Origin: Thalassia testudinum
Lineage: Eukaryota > Streptophyta > Magnoliopsida > Alismatales > Hydrocharitaceae
DNA: 64,000 nt
Assembly (NCBI GenBank): GCA_037157565.1
Contig: JAZHRO010000063.1
Coordinates: 11,700,001-11,764,000 of the forward strand
Direction of reading: 5' to 3'
The notes below the pieces were generated by a model. It made no database searches. It had not been told where the DNA came from and saw nothing but the letters and a program-made list of their open reading frames with translations. A program made the position numbers and the translations under genes. Below are positions 32,935 to 42,594 of this stretch, one piece after another; the first letter of the stretch is position 1, and every line of letters starts with the position of its first letter.

Positions 32935-34859
32935 TTTTATAATTACTTAAGATAATATACATTTAGTTAATATAAATTAATATATAATAATACAATAAAT
33001 TTATATATATAATAAATAATTCTAAATATTTAATTAAATATATATAATACATTCACAAGTTATTTATGTACATTATTTACATATTTTATAATATATACAT
33101 TTAGCTTAGTTTTAAATCATATTTACAAGTATAAATACAATGTACAAGGTATTTTTGGGTAGTTTTGGGTATTTTCTGATTTTTATATGTATAATAAATG
33201 TAGGGGATGAGAGAGAAAGGATGAGATGTTAGGAGGAAAGTTTCTTTTTGGTATTTTGAATTTGGTTCTTTTATTAAATTCCAAAGTATACTAAACTATC
33301 AGCTGATATGTTCTACCAAGCTGGGGGTTCATATTACTTTGAACTTAGATTTAACTTAGAAAAATACCTGATCTTGCTCAAAACAGGCTTTTTTTTTTTT
33401 TTTGAATTTTTTATAATTCTCATTTATTTACAGGTTTACCCAAGTTAGGCCTTAAAAGGACTATTGGAGGTGAACCTAAGGCACTAAAATGGGTTTGAAG
33501 GGCTGGAAAGAGTGTTTAAACATTCAGAAATGTCTAGCATATAGTATGAGTCAAAACACACATTGGATAGTTACACAGTTAGACATGTACTTAACAATGG
33601 AATTTAAACATGAATTGCATGCCATTCTTTAATCAAGTCTGAGCTATAAAGATACATGAATGCTTGCTCACATGGGCTCTAACATAATACACATGTCAAG
33701 TCTTTTAATTCCTCAAAATCAACTTGAAATCACCTCATTCAGACCAACTATTTCATCAACTTCCAATAGATATTTCAACTGCTATAGCTACTGCCCTTGC
33801 TGCAGATTCCAATGCAGCAGATTGTGTTGCTTATGCCAATGAAAACCCAACAACTGATGCTGCTACTTTTCTAATCAGACCAAGTGGGTCTGGTTTAATG
33901 TAAATGAATGCTCTATTTAAACCAAATGTTGGATTGATTTAGATCATATCAGGCCTTTTTTTCTATACACTTGAATCTGATTAAATCCTTTCATCAAAAT
34001 CGAGCATTATGTAAAACTTTGAAAGTCTAAAAATCTAAATTTCAAGATCAGACACTTTCAGATGAAGATATGCCATTAAAAACTTAAATTGAATCTTGAC
34101 AATATATTCAAAAGTCTTGATATGTCCCTTCAACCTTGCTATAGACAGCAAGAAGAGGAGAGAATCATTTCAGAAACTTCATTCAAATCACCTAAAACCT
34201 CTGATCAAATCTAAAATTTCATGTCATTCAAAATTAAAACCCATGTTGCCCTGCTTTAAAGCTTTTAATCTTGAATCACCAAGGTGATATGATCAGCTAG
34301 AGTTCCTGTTCATCATTGATTAGTGAATAGGAACAATAGGTGATCCATTTAAACCCCATTGGATCATTGCTTAAGCCTCAAATCATGATCACTGATTTTC
34401 CTTGGCTTGAGCTACCAAAGTGCCGGAAATCAGAGATCACAATTCAAATTGGACAAGAACACATCCAGCAATAAGAATCAAGTGAAAGTAGTTCAAACCC
34501 ATCACATTCAAGCCAATTAAGCTCATAAAAACCCAATTCACTTGATAAAAATCATTTCTAACCAAATTAACTCCCAAATATGAGATTAGGCATTTAAACC
34601 AACAACAAATAACTCAAGTGAATCAGATCCAATACTGAACACAAGGAGGGCTCTTGTGGTCAAGTGGAATGAGTGAATGAACCGTCTAATGGTTTGGGCA
34701 CACCATGAAATCTGAGAGCTAAGAAGCTTTAGATCTCATGATGGCTATAGGGAATGAGTGAATTGTGAAAAAAAGCATCAAGGAAATGAATAAGAAATTA
34801 TCATGGAGTGAGGGGGAAGTTGTATGAATAGTGCAGATGTGGTGAAAACACCTCTCTGA
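32935..34859. other. AT-rich and unassigned sequence
   Basis: 32935-33190 is very AT-rich. 33191-34859 shows no coding domain I recognise. A short Ala/Asp-rich open stretch near 33770-33900 has no further support. A T15-type run is at about 33390-33404. Confidence 0.5.
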
Positions 34860-36042
34860 TCTGGATTCATCAAAAAGGGCTAGATGGTTCCTAAGCTAAA
34901 CTATTCTTATCTCAACTAATCCATCACAAAATTTAACATCTAAACTACATCTATTGATCTACACTACACTAACAGGCACTAAAACTAATCTAGAAAGTTG
35001 GAAAATTAATTTAGAAAGTGATAAATCTATCCAACAGATAAAGGAGGTGTTACAGGTCCACCGGTCAGTGGTTGATGGCAACAAAATGGAGGAGACCCTT
35101 AGCTGAAAAAGGAGGTGTCCAAGAGCCTAGAGCTGACAGCTGAAGATAATTAAAGGAGGGAGACGAGCTTGCTTTGTCACCGCAGGTGAAGAAATGAGGT
35201 AGGAGAGCTGAGGGGATGGAATGAAGGGAACCACTCAAGGGGAGGGAGCTGGTTAGCACGCGCAAGGGTCAGGTGTGCTTTCTATATAGGTTGAGGGTCA
35301 ATCAGGTCACTGGCAAGGTGAGATTAGGTGCACCTAGGTCGAACAGTGGATGATAGAGTGAAGTAAGAGTGGGAAGGTTTAAACCAAATGTGCTCCATTG
35401 GATTGGATCTAAGGCAAGGGGTGATCCTATGTGTGGGTGCGTGCGAAGATTGGGTTGAGATTGATCGTTGATGATTGGTGAGGAGAATCAACGGCTGCTG
35501 TAGTGCGACGTCGTCGTGGCTACAGTGTATTGGGTGTACCGCAGGTCTGTTGGAGAATTCGCAAGGAAGCCCTTATGGGCGAAATGGTGGAAAAAGTGTT
35601 TAGAAACCCATAAGTAGCGGCGTGGTCCTTGGAGTTTACAAGAAGGTCCCTGGTAGCTTGCCAACAAGTCCCTAGAAGTTTTTAGCTTATGGAAATTTGA
35701 AGGATGAAGGGCCTATTTGTAATGCTATGAATGCAAGGTCCTAATGATGTTAAAATGTAATAAATTTTTATTCAAGCTTAATTGAACATTTAAGAACATG
35801 ATTTCACTTTTGATTTGAACTTTTGAACTCAAAAATGTGTTCAATTTGAAATTGGTTCATCAAATTACTTTTAGTAATAGGATATCCCATTAATTGACCT
35901 AATTATGCATTTTTAACATCAATTTGTTGCTTTAGGTCGTTTCTATTAATTTCCACACTTAACCCATTTCCTGAGTAATTATGTAGTGTTTCACTTAGTT
36001 TCTAGCTTGGGCATTTTAGCTATGATGAGCCACACCTCATCA
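34860..36042 (-). repeat. Diverged gypsy-type LTR (solo or partial), left edge uncertain
   Basis: On the minus strand it starts TGATGAGGTGTGGCTCATCA, a hairpin tip like those of beta, C, D and F, followed by GCTA and an ACTACATAA block resembling CCTACATAA of those LTRs, and later GCATTACAAATAGGCCC resembling their CTTACAAACAGGTCCC. A TATATAGA box lies at 35288-35281, about 755 bases in. The right flank is 'gtagt', but I could not find its partner, so the left end is a guess. Confidence 0.45.
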
Positions 36043-36342
36043 GTAGTCCTTAATAAGGTTGGCATAAAAGAGGTGGACCAGGTCTGGGAATACCTCAACA
36101 ATTCCAAAACTAGAGTGGAACTGACGATCGAAGTAATTAAATAGGTTAAGGGTCTCGAAGTGTTCGCGAAGGTTTAGGTGGGTGAAATTGTTCCACACTA
36201 CAAACCTAGGGGATTTGACCTTAGCATTTGCAAAGCAATGGAGTCACTGTCTAGTGATGTCACTACGTAATTGGTCCTCTAGGTAGGTCGATTGGGATTG
36301 GGAGGAGGAAGAGCCCTCAGCTTGCTTCCTACGAGGAGGCAT
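36043..36342 (-). pseudogene. Fragment of a transposon-type protein, cut by the LTR at 36042
   Basis: From ATG at 36342 the minus strand reads M-P-P-R-R-K-Q-A, a Ser/Gln-rich stretch, then across one TGA it continues N-A-K-V-K-S-P-R-F, H-F-E-T-L-N-L-F-N-Y-F-D-R-Q-F and a V-H-L-F-Y-A-N-L end. The N-terminal basic start and the F-Y-A-N-L block resemble the 'putative plant transposon protein' domain found in many gypsy-related elements. The remainder is lost where the LTR begins. Confidence 0.45.
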
Positions 36343-37253
36343 TTTGGGTTTGGTGGGTGGATTAGAGGTTTGGGTAGGATATAGGCTACCTATAAAAAAG
36401 ATGGTACAACATTCAATAATATTGCAAGAAATTTATTTGCCTTGAGTAGGAAGCACACCTACCATCATTCATCCACACAACATTACAAGTAAAGAAATCT
36501 CAAAACATCAAGACATTGTGGGCAGTATGTTGGTCAATCAAGCCATCATCTTAGGCATGATTGACAAGGGGCAATACAACTTGCACAGAATAAATTTGGC
36601 AGTATGCTGGAGGTTCAAACCACTATGTTTTGGGCTTAAACATTCCTAAGAAATACAACCTGCCATAACTAAACCACACATTCAATCTGATTTAGAGAAG
36701 GGCACTATTTGCCCTAACTGTTGACCTAAATCATGGGCTCTAGAGAGAATGTGGCTAACAAGAGCCAACGTGACAAGATTTCAACATCAATGAAGTTCTA
36801 AAATCTAATCATGAAAATTTGCAAAGAAAACTCAAAAACCCATCACGGGCTTTGTTCAAAACTTGATCTAATGAGCTCAAGAGTGGGAATAGAGAGAGAG
36901 CAGAAGGGTTACACCCAAGAGAGGTGCTCTCCTTGATGCAATGGAGGAGGTCCTCAGTGATTGGACGATGTGCAGCTCCGACGGACATCTGATAGGGCTA
37001 GGACAACAAGGAGAGGATCGTCGGCTGGGAAAGGGTTGAGGGATTTGGGGTTTTGATCATGAGGAACTTTGGGGGAAAGAAGGGAGGCTTAAATACCCCA
37101 AGGGGTCAGGCAAGACTGCCCCTGAAGTTGGGTAAAATTAGACTTGAAAACCAGGCCCAAATCAGAGTCGCAGATGCTATTTTCGATAGTGTCCAGCATG
37201 TGGCGTCGGTCTTAGATGCCTGGGATCAACAGTTAGGGAATTCAATCTTTCCA
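36343..37253 (-). other. Upstream region of the 36342 fragment, possible promoter
   Basis: No coding domain is seen. On the minus strand a GTATTTAAG TATA-like box lies at 37096-37088, about 750 bases before the ATG, with a pyrimidine-rich stretch after it. It could be the promoter and leader (or LTR U3-R) of the element that encoded the fragment. Confidence 0.3.
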
Positions 37254-37510
37254 GGTTGTCTTGATTTTTTGATCAGACGACCGATCGAATGTTTAATCCT
37301 AAATTTGGATGTTTGATTTCTAAATCCAAAGACTCTAGACTTGACCTGATTCTCTAGGTTGTCATCTGATTTTTCGATCAGACAACTGATCAGATGTTTA
37401 ATCCTAAATTTGGAAGTCTGATATCTAAATCCAAAGACTCTTGGACTTGACCCAAATCTCCAAGTTGTCATTTGATTTTGGAGTTAGACGACGAATCAAA
37501 TATATGGTAC
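37254..37510 (+). repeat. Tandem repeat, about 105 bp unit, 2.4 copies
   Basis: Units begin at 37254, 37357 and 37463 (third partial). Each has GGTTGTC or AGTTGTC, then GATCAGACGAC or a variant, 'tttaatcctaaatttgga' and 'aaatccaaagactct'. It lies between the end of copia pol and the unassigned region. Confidence 0.8.
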
Positions 37511-37889
37511 AAGAATTCGAATGTCTGATCTTTGATTCTAGGAACTCCTGAGATCAGACCCTGAAGCAAATTAGTCATCTGATAAAGTCCATCAGATGAT
37601 AGGTGCAGGCATCTGGACATGGTATTGGACATCTAAAAAATAATTTTTCAATGATTTTTTATTTTTAACTCATTTAATTGATTCATCTGTACAGATCACC
37701 AGACATCCAATGTTCATTTTTAAGATGTATGGAAGTATTTTCAGGCATCTGATAATGCACAGATTGTGTATTTTGATGTTTGAATAGGGTTTGAAGGATC
37801 TCTGACTTCATAAAGTCAAGGTTCCCTCAATGTTCATTAGAGGCAACATTCATCTAAGTCACTAAGATCTTCAAATATCGATGAACTTA
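37511..37889 (-). other. 3' non-coding region after copia B pol
   Basis: No gene is seen. Several CATCTGA / TCAGATG boxes occur (for example near 37578, 37594 and 37749). A 3' LTR for B could not be delimited. Confidence 0.4.
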
Positions 37890-38691
37890 CATATGCCCAG
37901 TTTTCTACGTATAAAATTAAATTGATCATAGATTAAAGGTTTAGTGAAGATATCAACAAATTACAATTCAGTACAAATAAATTCAACATCGATTTCTCCC
38001 TTAAGTACATTGTCCCTCAAAAGTGATGTCAAACATCAATATGTTTTATACAAGGGTGATGTACAAGATTCTTCGAGAGGTTGATAGCATTAGTACTATC
38101 ACATAATATTTTGATTTTACTAAATATCAAATCAAAATCTTTTAAAGTAATTTTCATCCATAAGACTTGGGAACATTCTAGAGTGGACGCTATATACTCA
38201 ACCTCCGTGATTGATAGGGCTACACTAGATTGTTTCTTTGAAAACCAAGAGACTAGTGATTCACCCAAGAATTGGCATGTCTCACTAGTACTCTTTCTAT
38301 CGGTGCGGCTACCTACGTAATTCACATCGCTATATGTGACTAGGCTAAAATTGTTACTCCTAGGGTAGAATAGGACATAATCTGATGTGTCAACTAAATA
38401 TCTAAATATTATTTTGACTGCATTTATGTGTGATTGCATAGGGTTTGATTGAAACCTAACACATAAGCAAGTACTAAACAAGATATCTACCCTACTGGAA
38501 GTTAAATAAAGTAATGAATCAATCATTTGGAGTGAAGTTGTAACACTCATAAGAGTGTTTTTACCTTTGCTTTTCTCCATTTCAAATCTCTTAAGCATCT
38601 CGGTGTACTTGGATTGACAAACAAAGGTGCCAAATTCAAGTTGAGTGATTTGAAGACCCATGAAGAACTTGAGTTCACTCATCAAGCTCAT
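37890..38691 (-). pseudogene. Copia RNase H (B)
   Basis: The 220-residue frame 38691-38029 starts within the end of RT (M-S-E-L-K-F-F-M-G-L-Q-I) and contains Y-S-D-V-N-Y-V-G, D-R-K-S-T-S-E-T, W-F-S-K-K-Q-S-S-V-A-L-S and E-V-E-Y-I-A, then the C-D-S-T-N-A-I block and the K-H-I-D-V end. Beyond a stop the same protein continues to about 37890 with F-V-D-I-F-T-K-P-L. It keeps the acidic residues of the fold, but the surrounding element is broken. Confidence 0.9.
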
Positions 38692-39121
38692 CTTAAATTC
38701 TTCCTACATAATCATAGAAAACTCTCTACACAGAGATTCATTAGTAGCACCAAATAGGATATCATCTACATATATTTGAACTAATAAGATTTCTTTTCCT
38801 TTTCTTTTAATAAATAATATAGAATCAACTTCTCCTATAGAAAAGTTTGTACTTAACAAGTAGCCTTTGAGTCTCTCATGCCATGCTCTAGGTGCTTGTT
38901 TTAGCCCATATAATGCCTTGTTTAATTTGTGGACAAAGTTAGGTTTATCATGGGACTCAAATCGGAAGGTTGTTTTACAAAAACTTCCTCCTTAATGAAC
39001 TTGTTAAAAATGACACTCTTAACATCCATTTGAAAGAGCTTGAAGCCAAGGAATGCGACATAAGCTAGAAGTATGCAAATCGATTCGAGTCGAACTACAA
39101 GAGTGTAAGTCTTATCCCTTC
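38692..39121 (-). pseudogene. Copia reverse transcriptase core (B), frameshifted
   Basis: The minus strand contains V-Q-I-Y-V-D-D-I-L-F-G-A-T-N, with the active site YVDD at 38772-38761 intact. The preceding fingers lie partly in the end of the 40399-39122 frame (G-T-K-W-L-F-x-N-K). Between them frames change at least twice and stops occur, so no RT could be made. Confidence 0.85.
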
Positions 39122-40399
39122 TTATTGGTCATAACCTTGTGCTACCAATCTTTCCTTGTTCCAAATAACCACACCGGATTCATTCAACTTATTCTGAAAT
39201 AACCATTTGGTTCCTATTACCATTTGCCTTTTGGGCTTTGGTACTAGATCCCAAACATCATTCCTTTGGAATTGGTTTTGTTCCTCCTGCATAGCTATCA
39301 TCCAAGGTTCGTTGGAACATGCTTCCTGAACATTCTTCGATTCAACTTGAGATACCAAGGCAGAAAAATTGAAAGAGCAATTAAATCGAGATCGGGTTTT
39401 AACGACATCGGATATACTTCCAATGACTTGTCTTTTGGGATGATCCCTTTGGAATATCCAATCTTTTGGAAGATTATGGATATTGGAGTTTTGAATGTTA
39501 AACACATCAATAAACGAATCATCCTGATCTTCCATATTGACACGATCAATAGAAGAAGAGCTGGATGATTCATCGAAGGAAACATGAAGGGTTTCCTCTA
39601 CTACTAATGTGGTCTTGTTAAAAATCCGATATGCCTTACTATGTAAAGAATAACCAATGAAAATAGCTTCTTCACCTTTGACATCAAATTTATCTAGATT
39701 AGAGCAAGTATTCAAAACAAAATAATGACATCCCAAAACTTTAAAATAACTAATCTTGAGTACTTTCCCATAATATAGTTCAAGATAAGTTTTTCGGAAC
39801 TCAGATCGAATTAAAATGTGATTTAACATGTAAGAAGCCATGTTAATCGCCTCAGTCCAAAAGTACTTCGGTAACTCAGAGTCTATGAGCAATGTTCGAG
39901 CATGCTCTTGAAGAGTGTGGTTCTTTCTCTCGACTACCCCATTTTGTTGAGGTGCTCGAGGGAAAGAGTACTCATGAGCAATACCATGCTCTTGACAAAA
40001 ATCATCAAACATGGAATTTTCAAACTTGCCTCCATGATCACTACGAATTCGAGTGATATGGTAGCCTTTTTCAGTTTGAACTTTCCTACAAAAAATGAAA
40101 AATACAGAAAACACTCCATCTTTGGATCTCAAGAAGGAGACCCATGAAATCCTTGAAAAATCATCTACAATTACAAGGTAATATTTGCATCCACTAAGAC
40201 TCCCATACTTTCTTGGTCTAGACAAATCAAAATGGAGCAATTCTAATGGTCTAAATGTGGATATAACTTCTTTATTTTTGAAACTAGATTTCATGATCTT
40301 TCCTTGTTTACATGAATCAAACGTAAGATCCTCTGCAAATTTTCCTTTAGGAAGATCTCGAACTAGTTCATGTTTGGCTAATTTTTGGACTAGCCTCAT
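39122..40399 (-). pseudogene. Copia integrase with start of RT (B), long open frame
   Basis: A 425-residue open frame carries the D-D-E core: L-V-I-V-D-D-F-S-R near 40150, R-S-D-H-G-G-K-F-E-N near 40035, and P-Q-Q-N-G-V-V-E-R-K-N near 39935. It continues through the F-W-T-E-A-I block, V-L-G-C and E-E-A-I-F-I-G-Y-S to the RT fingers (G-T-K-W-L-F). The HHCC region lies just upstream (W-H-R-R-L and H-V-H near 40425). The frame ends at TGA or equivalent at 39122. It is the best preserved protein in B. Confidence 0.9.
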
Positions 40400-40934
40400 A
40401 TGAACATGTTGTAGTCTTCTATGCCATACATTTATTTCATTATTGGCAATAAGACATTCGTAAGTACCATTTTTATCAAATTATACAATGTAAATGTCTT
40501 TAAACCTAGTTCCCTTAAGAAGGGTTTGATTAGTTGAGGTATGCATAATCTCAAATATTTTGGAAATTAAAACAACCTTATATCCCTTATCACAAATTTA
40601 GCTAACACTTAGCAAGTTATGTTTTAATCCTTTGACCAAACAAACATTTGATATAGGGGATAAGAGATTTCCTATCTTACCAAGGCCAGTAATATGGCCC
40701 TTGTGGTTGTTGCCAAACGTGACCGTTCCTCCATCCGTAGGTTGGAGGTCCAAAAATAGGTGCTTGTCTCTTATCATATGCTTCGAACATCTGGAATTTA
40801 AAACCCATTGTCCTCCTTGATGGTGGTGGTCTCTTCGTCATCTTTCTTGTAGGTCTTCTTGTTCCTACAAAAGCCCTTCTTTTGTGACTTTGGAAATCCT
40901 TAGGTTGTTCTATTTTAAGTTGTCCTTCCTTCAC
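40400..40934 (-). pseudogene. Copia protease region (B) with altered catalytic motif
   Basis: The protein reads W-V-L-N-S-R-C-S-K-H-M where copia proteases have L-D-S-G-C-S-x-H-M. The catalytic Asp is Asn (AAT, 40798-40796) and the Gly after Ser is Arg (40792-40790). A V-T-F-G-N-N block, I-S-N-V and G-L-K-H-N-L-L-S-V-S follow as usual. A +1 shift near 40800 and stops at about 40600 and 40480 break the frame. Confidence 0.82.
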
Positions 40935-41095
40935 TCTATAGATCCAATTCTTGACATTATAGTGTCCCTTGAAACCTACAAAACAATGTGTAAGTTGTCT
41001 TTTTGGTATCCACTATAGTGTGGATCCAGATTTGTTAACGATCCTCTTTGAGGGAGGATCCTTTTTCGGCTCATTTTGGCTAGTCTCATACTAGC

Positions 41096-41518
41096 CTAGT
41101 ACAAATTTGCTAGAAGAACGTTTTTATCAATGAACTTGTCCAAATTATCCTTTCTTTCAGTAAATTTGGCTAAGTCCTCAAGAAATTGATTTGATTTTTC
41201 TTTAAGGTGATTTATCTTTATTTTCATTATATCTAGTTTATCTTTTAATACTCTAATCTCCAATCTTAGAAAATTATTTTCATCCTTTTTAAGGGAGTTT
41301 GATTTCTCAATAACATGAATTGGTTCTCTCATGGTTGTATATAAATCATTTGTTAATGATTCTTCTCTAACTAGAAATTCTTGTTCTCTCATGGTTGCAT
41401 ATAAATCATTTGTTAATGATTCTCTTTCTATCATCAAGTCTCTCACTTGCATAGTTAAGGCAGTTGCTTCATTAGTGAGAATTAGATTCTTTTCCTTAAG
41501 ATCCTTAATTATTTCCAT
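41096..41518 (-). pseudogene. Copia gag coiled-coil tail (B)
   Basis: A 140-residue frame of heptad-like Leu/Ile/Lys/Glu repeats (E-K-N-L-I-L, I-K-I-N-H-L-K-E-K) ends with the F-T-E-R-K-D-N-L-D block, matching the F-x-x-G-x-x-x-L-D segment seen after the zinc knuckle in SIRE-type gag. A 60-base (20-codon) duplication is present: copies start at 41325 and 41385 and both encode E-S-L-T-N-D-L-Y-x-T-M-R-E. Confidence 0.8.
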
Positions 41519-41542
41519 ACTTTGTAGATTTTCAATTTTTAG

Positions 41543-42013
41543 TCACTTGTCTTTAGTCTTTACTTCAAATTCTAGATACAATGAATCAAATGCACCTTGT
41601 AATTCATCTAGAGTGTAAGAGGTTACCTTGGGTTCCTTGGAGTCTGATTCAGAGGCAACATTTGTTGCCATGAGCCCCAAGCATGCGGTCTCTTCATTTG
41701 TCTCCTCTTCTTCCTCTTCTTCGGAGGTAGAGTCATCCCAAGTTGCTTGGAATGCCTTCTTCTTCAAAGGCTTTGTCTTTGAGAATTTCTTGAAGTCTAA
41801 TGGCTTCTTGCCTTTCTTTTCATCATCCCTTCTCAACAAGGGACAATCCTTCCTCATGTGACCTCTTTTCTTGCAATTGTAGCATACAAGAGGTTTCTCT
41901 TCCCTTTTCTTTCCCTTGACGCCGCTTCTATTCCTAAGGAACTTCTTAAACTTTTTAGCTAATAAAATAAATTCTTTGTCATTGGTACTTACCTCATCAT
42001 CTGATGTTGCTTT
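41543..42013 (-). pseudogene. Copia gag zinc-knuckle part (B), N-terminus missing
   Basis: The frame contains C-Y-N-C-x4-H-x4-C (C-x2-C-x4-H-x4-C, near 41890-41850) after a Lys-rich stretch, then a Ser/Glu acidic run, the A-C-L-G-L-M-A motif and the start of the coiled coil. The gag N-terminal domain that normally precedes by about 200 residues is absent. At 42013 the sequence passes directly into LTR end sequence. Confidence 0.85.
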
Positions 42014-42594
42014 TGTAGTATCTAACGAAGGGGGTGAGATTTGCGTGATAAATAAAATCAACAATCACACAAGTACACAAGAATATTTAGGTGGAAACCC
42101 AAACCTGAGTAAAAACCACCACCTAAGCCTCTCGACTTAGGATTTTCTGATCGACCTAGTCGATCAAATCCACTAACTTAGTCACTTAAAACGAGGGTGA
42201 CTCAACCTCTTACAACCACACTACTTAAATGAGGTAGCGTACCTCAAACCCCTTTTTTTCACGAGGAGTATTTTGTCTCACGAGGGAGACGAGAATTCTC
42301 AAAGCGAATACCCAAATAAAGATAATATTACAAAAGTCCTATAAAGCCATAAAGTATGTATTAAATCTAGCTATTATAGGAAAATGAAACTTCCCTTTGA
42401 TGGAAGTGGGTTGGCTACCAACACGGATGCGTAAACCACGCAATGGTACTATGGCACTCTCGTATTCGTAGGAGGGAGAGCAGGTGCACAGCAAGGATGA
42501 TGCTCTCTAATGTAGATTAGAATATCTTGGAGAGCAACAACACTTCTCTACTTGATAATCTTTTCTTTGACACAAAAGTGGTGGAAAGTAGTAT
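42014..42594 (-). repeat. Partial 5' LTR of copia B
   Basis: On the + strand it begins TGTAGTATCT and has a G-run at 42031, similar to the complement of the epsilon LTR end (TGTAGGATCT and a G-run). It carries 'aagcctctcgacttaggatt', again matching epsilon. It is truncated at 42594 where LTR C starts. The bases 42590-42594 (AGTAT) would be the left target duplication of C. Confidence 0.7.

Larger units (their letters stand above)
37890..42594 (-). mobile_element. Copia element 'B' (SIRE/Maximus-like), degraded
   Basis: On the minus strand the order is partial 5' LTR, gag with CCHC knuckle and long coiled coil, protease, integrase, RT, RNase H. Integrase before RT is the Ty1/copia order, and the coiled-coil gag tail is typical of the SIRE/Maximus lineage. 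The 5' LTR is cut at 42594 by LTR C. PBS, leader and gag N-terminus are missing. The 3' LTR is not identified. Confidence 0.88.

Noticed and set aside
33660..33900. Ala/Asp-rich open stretch as a host gene
   Set aside because: It is short, lacks a recognisable domain, splice signals or neighbours.
34860..36042. Complete LTR with both ends
   Set aside because: Only the hairpin end at 36042 and a TATA box are convincing; no matching duplication or opposite end was found.
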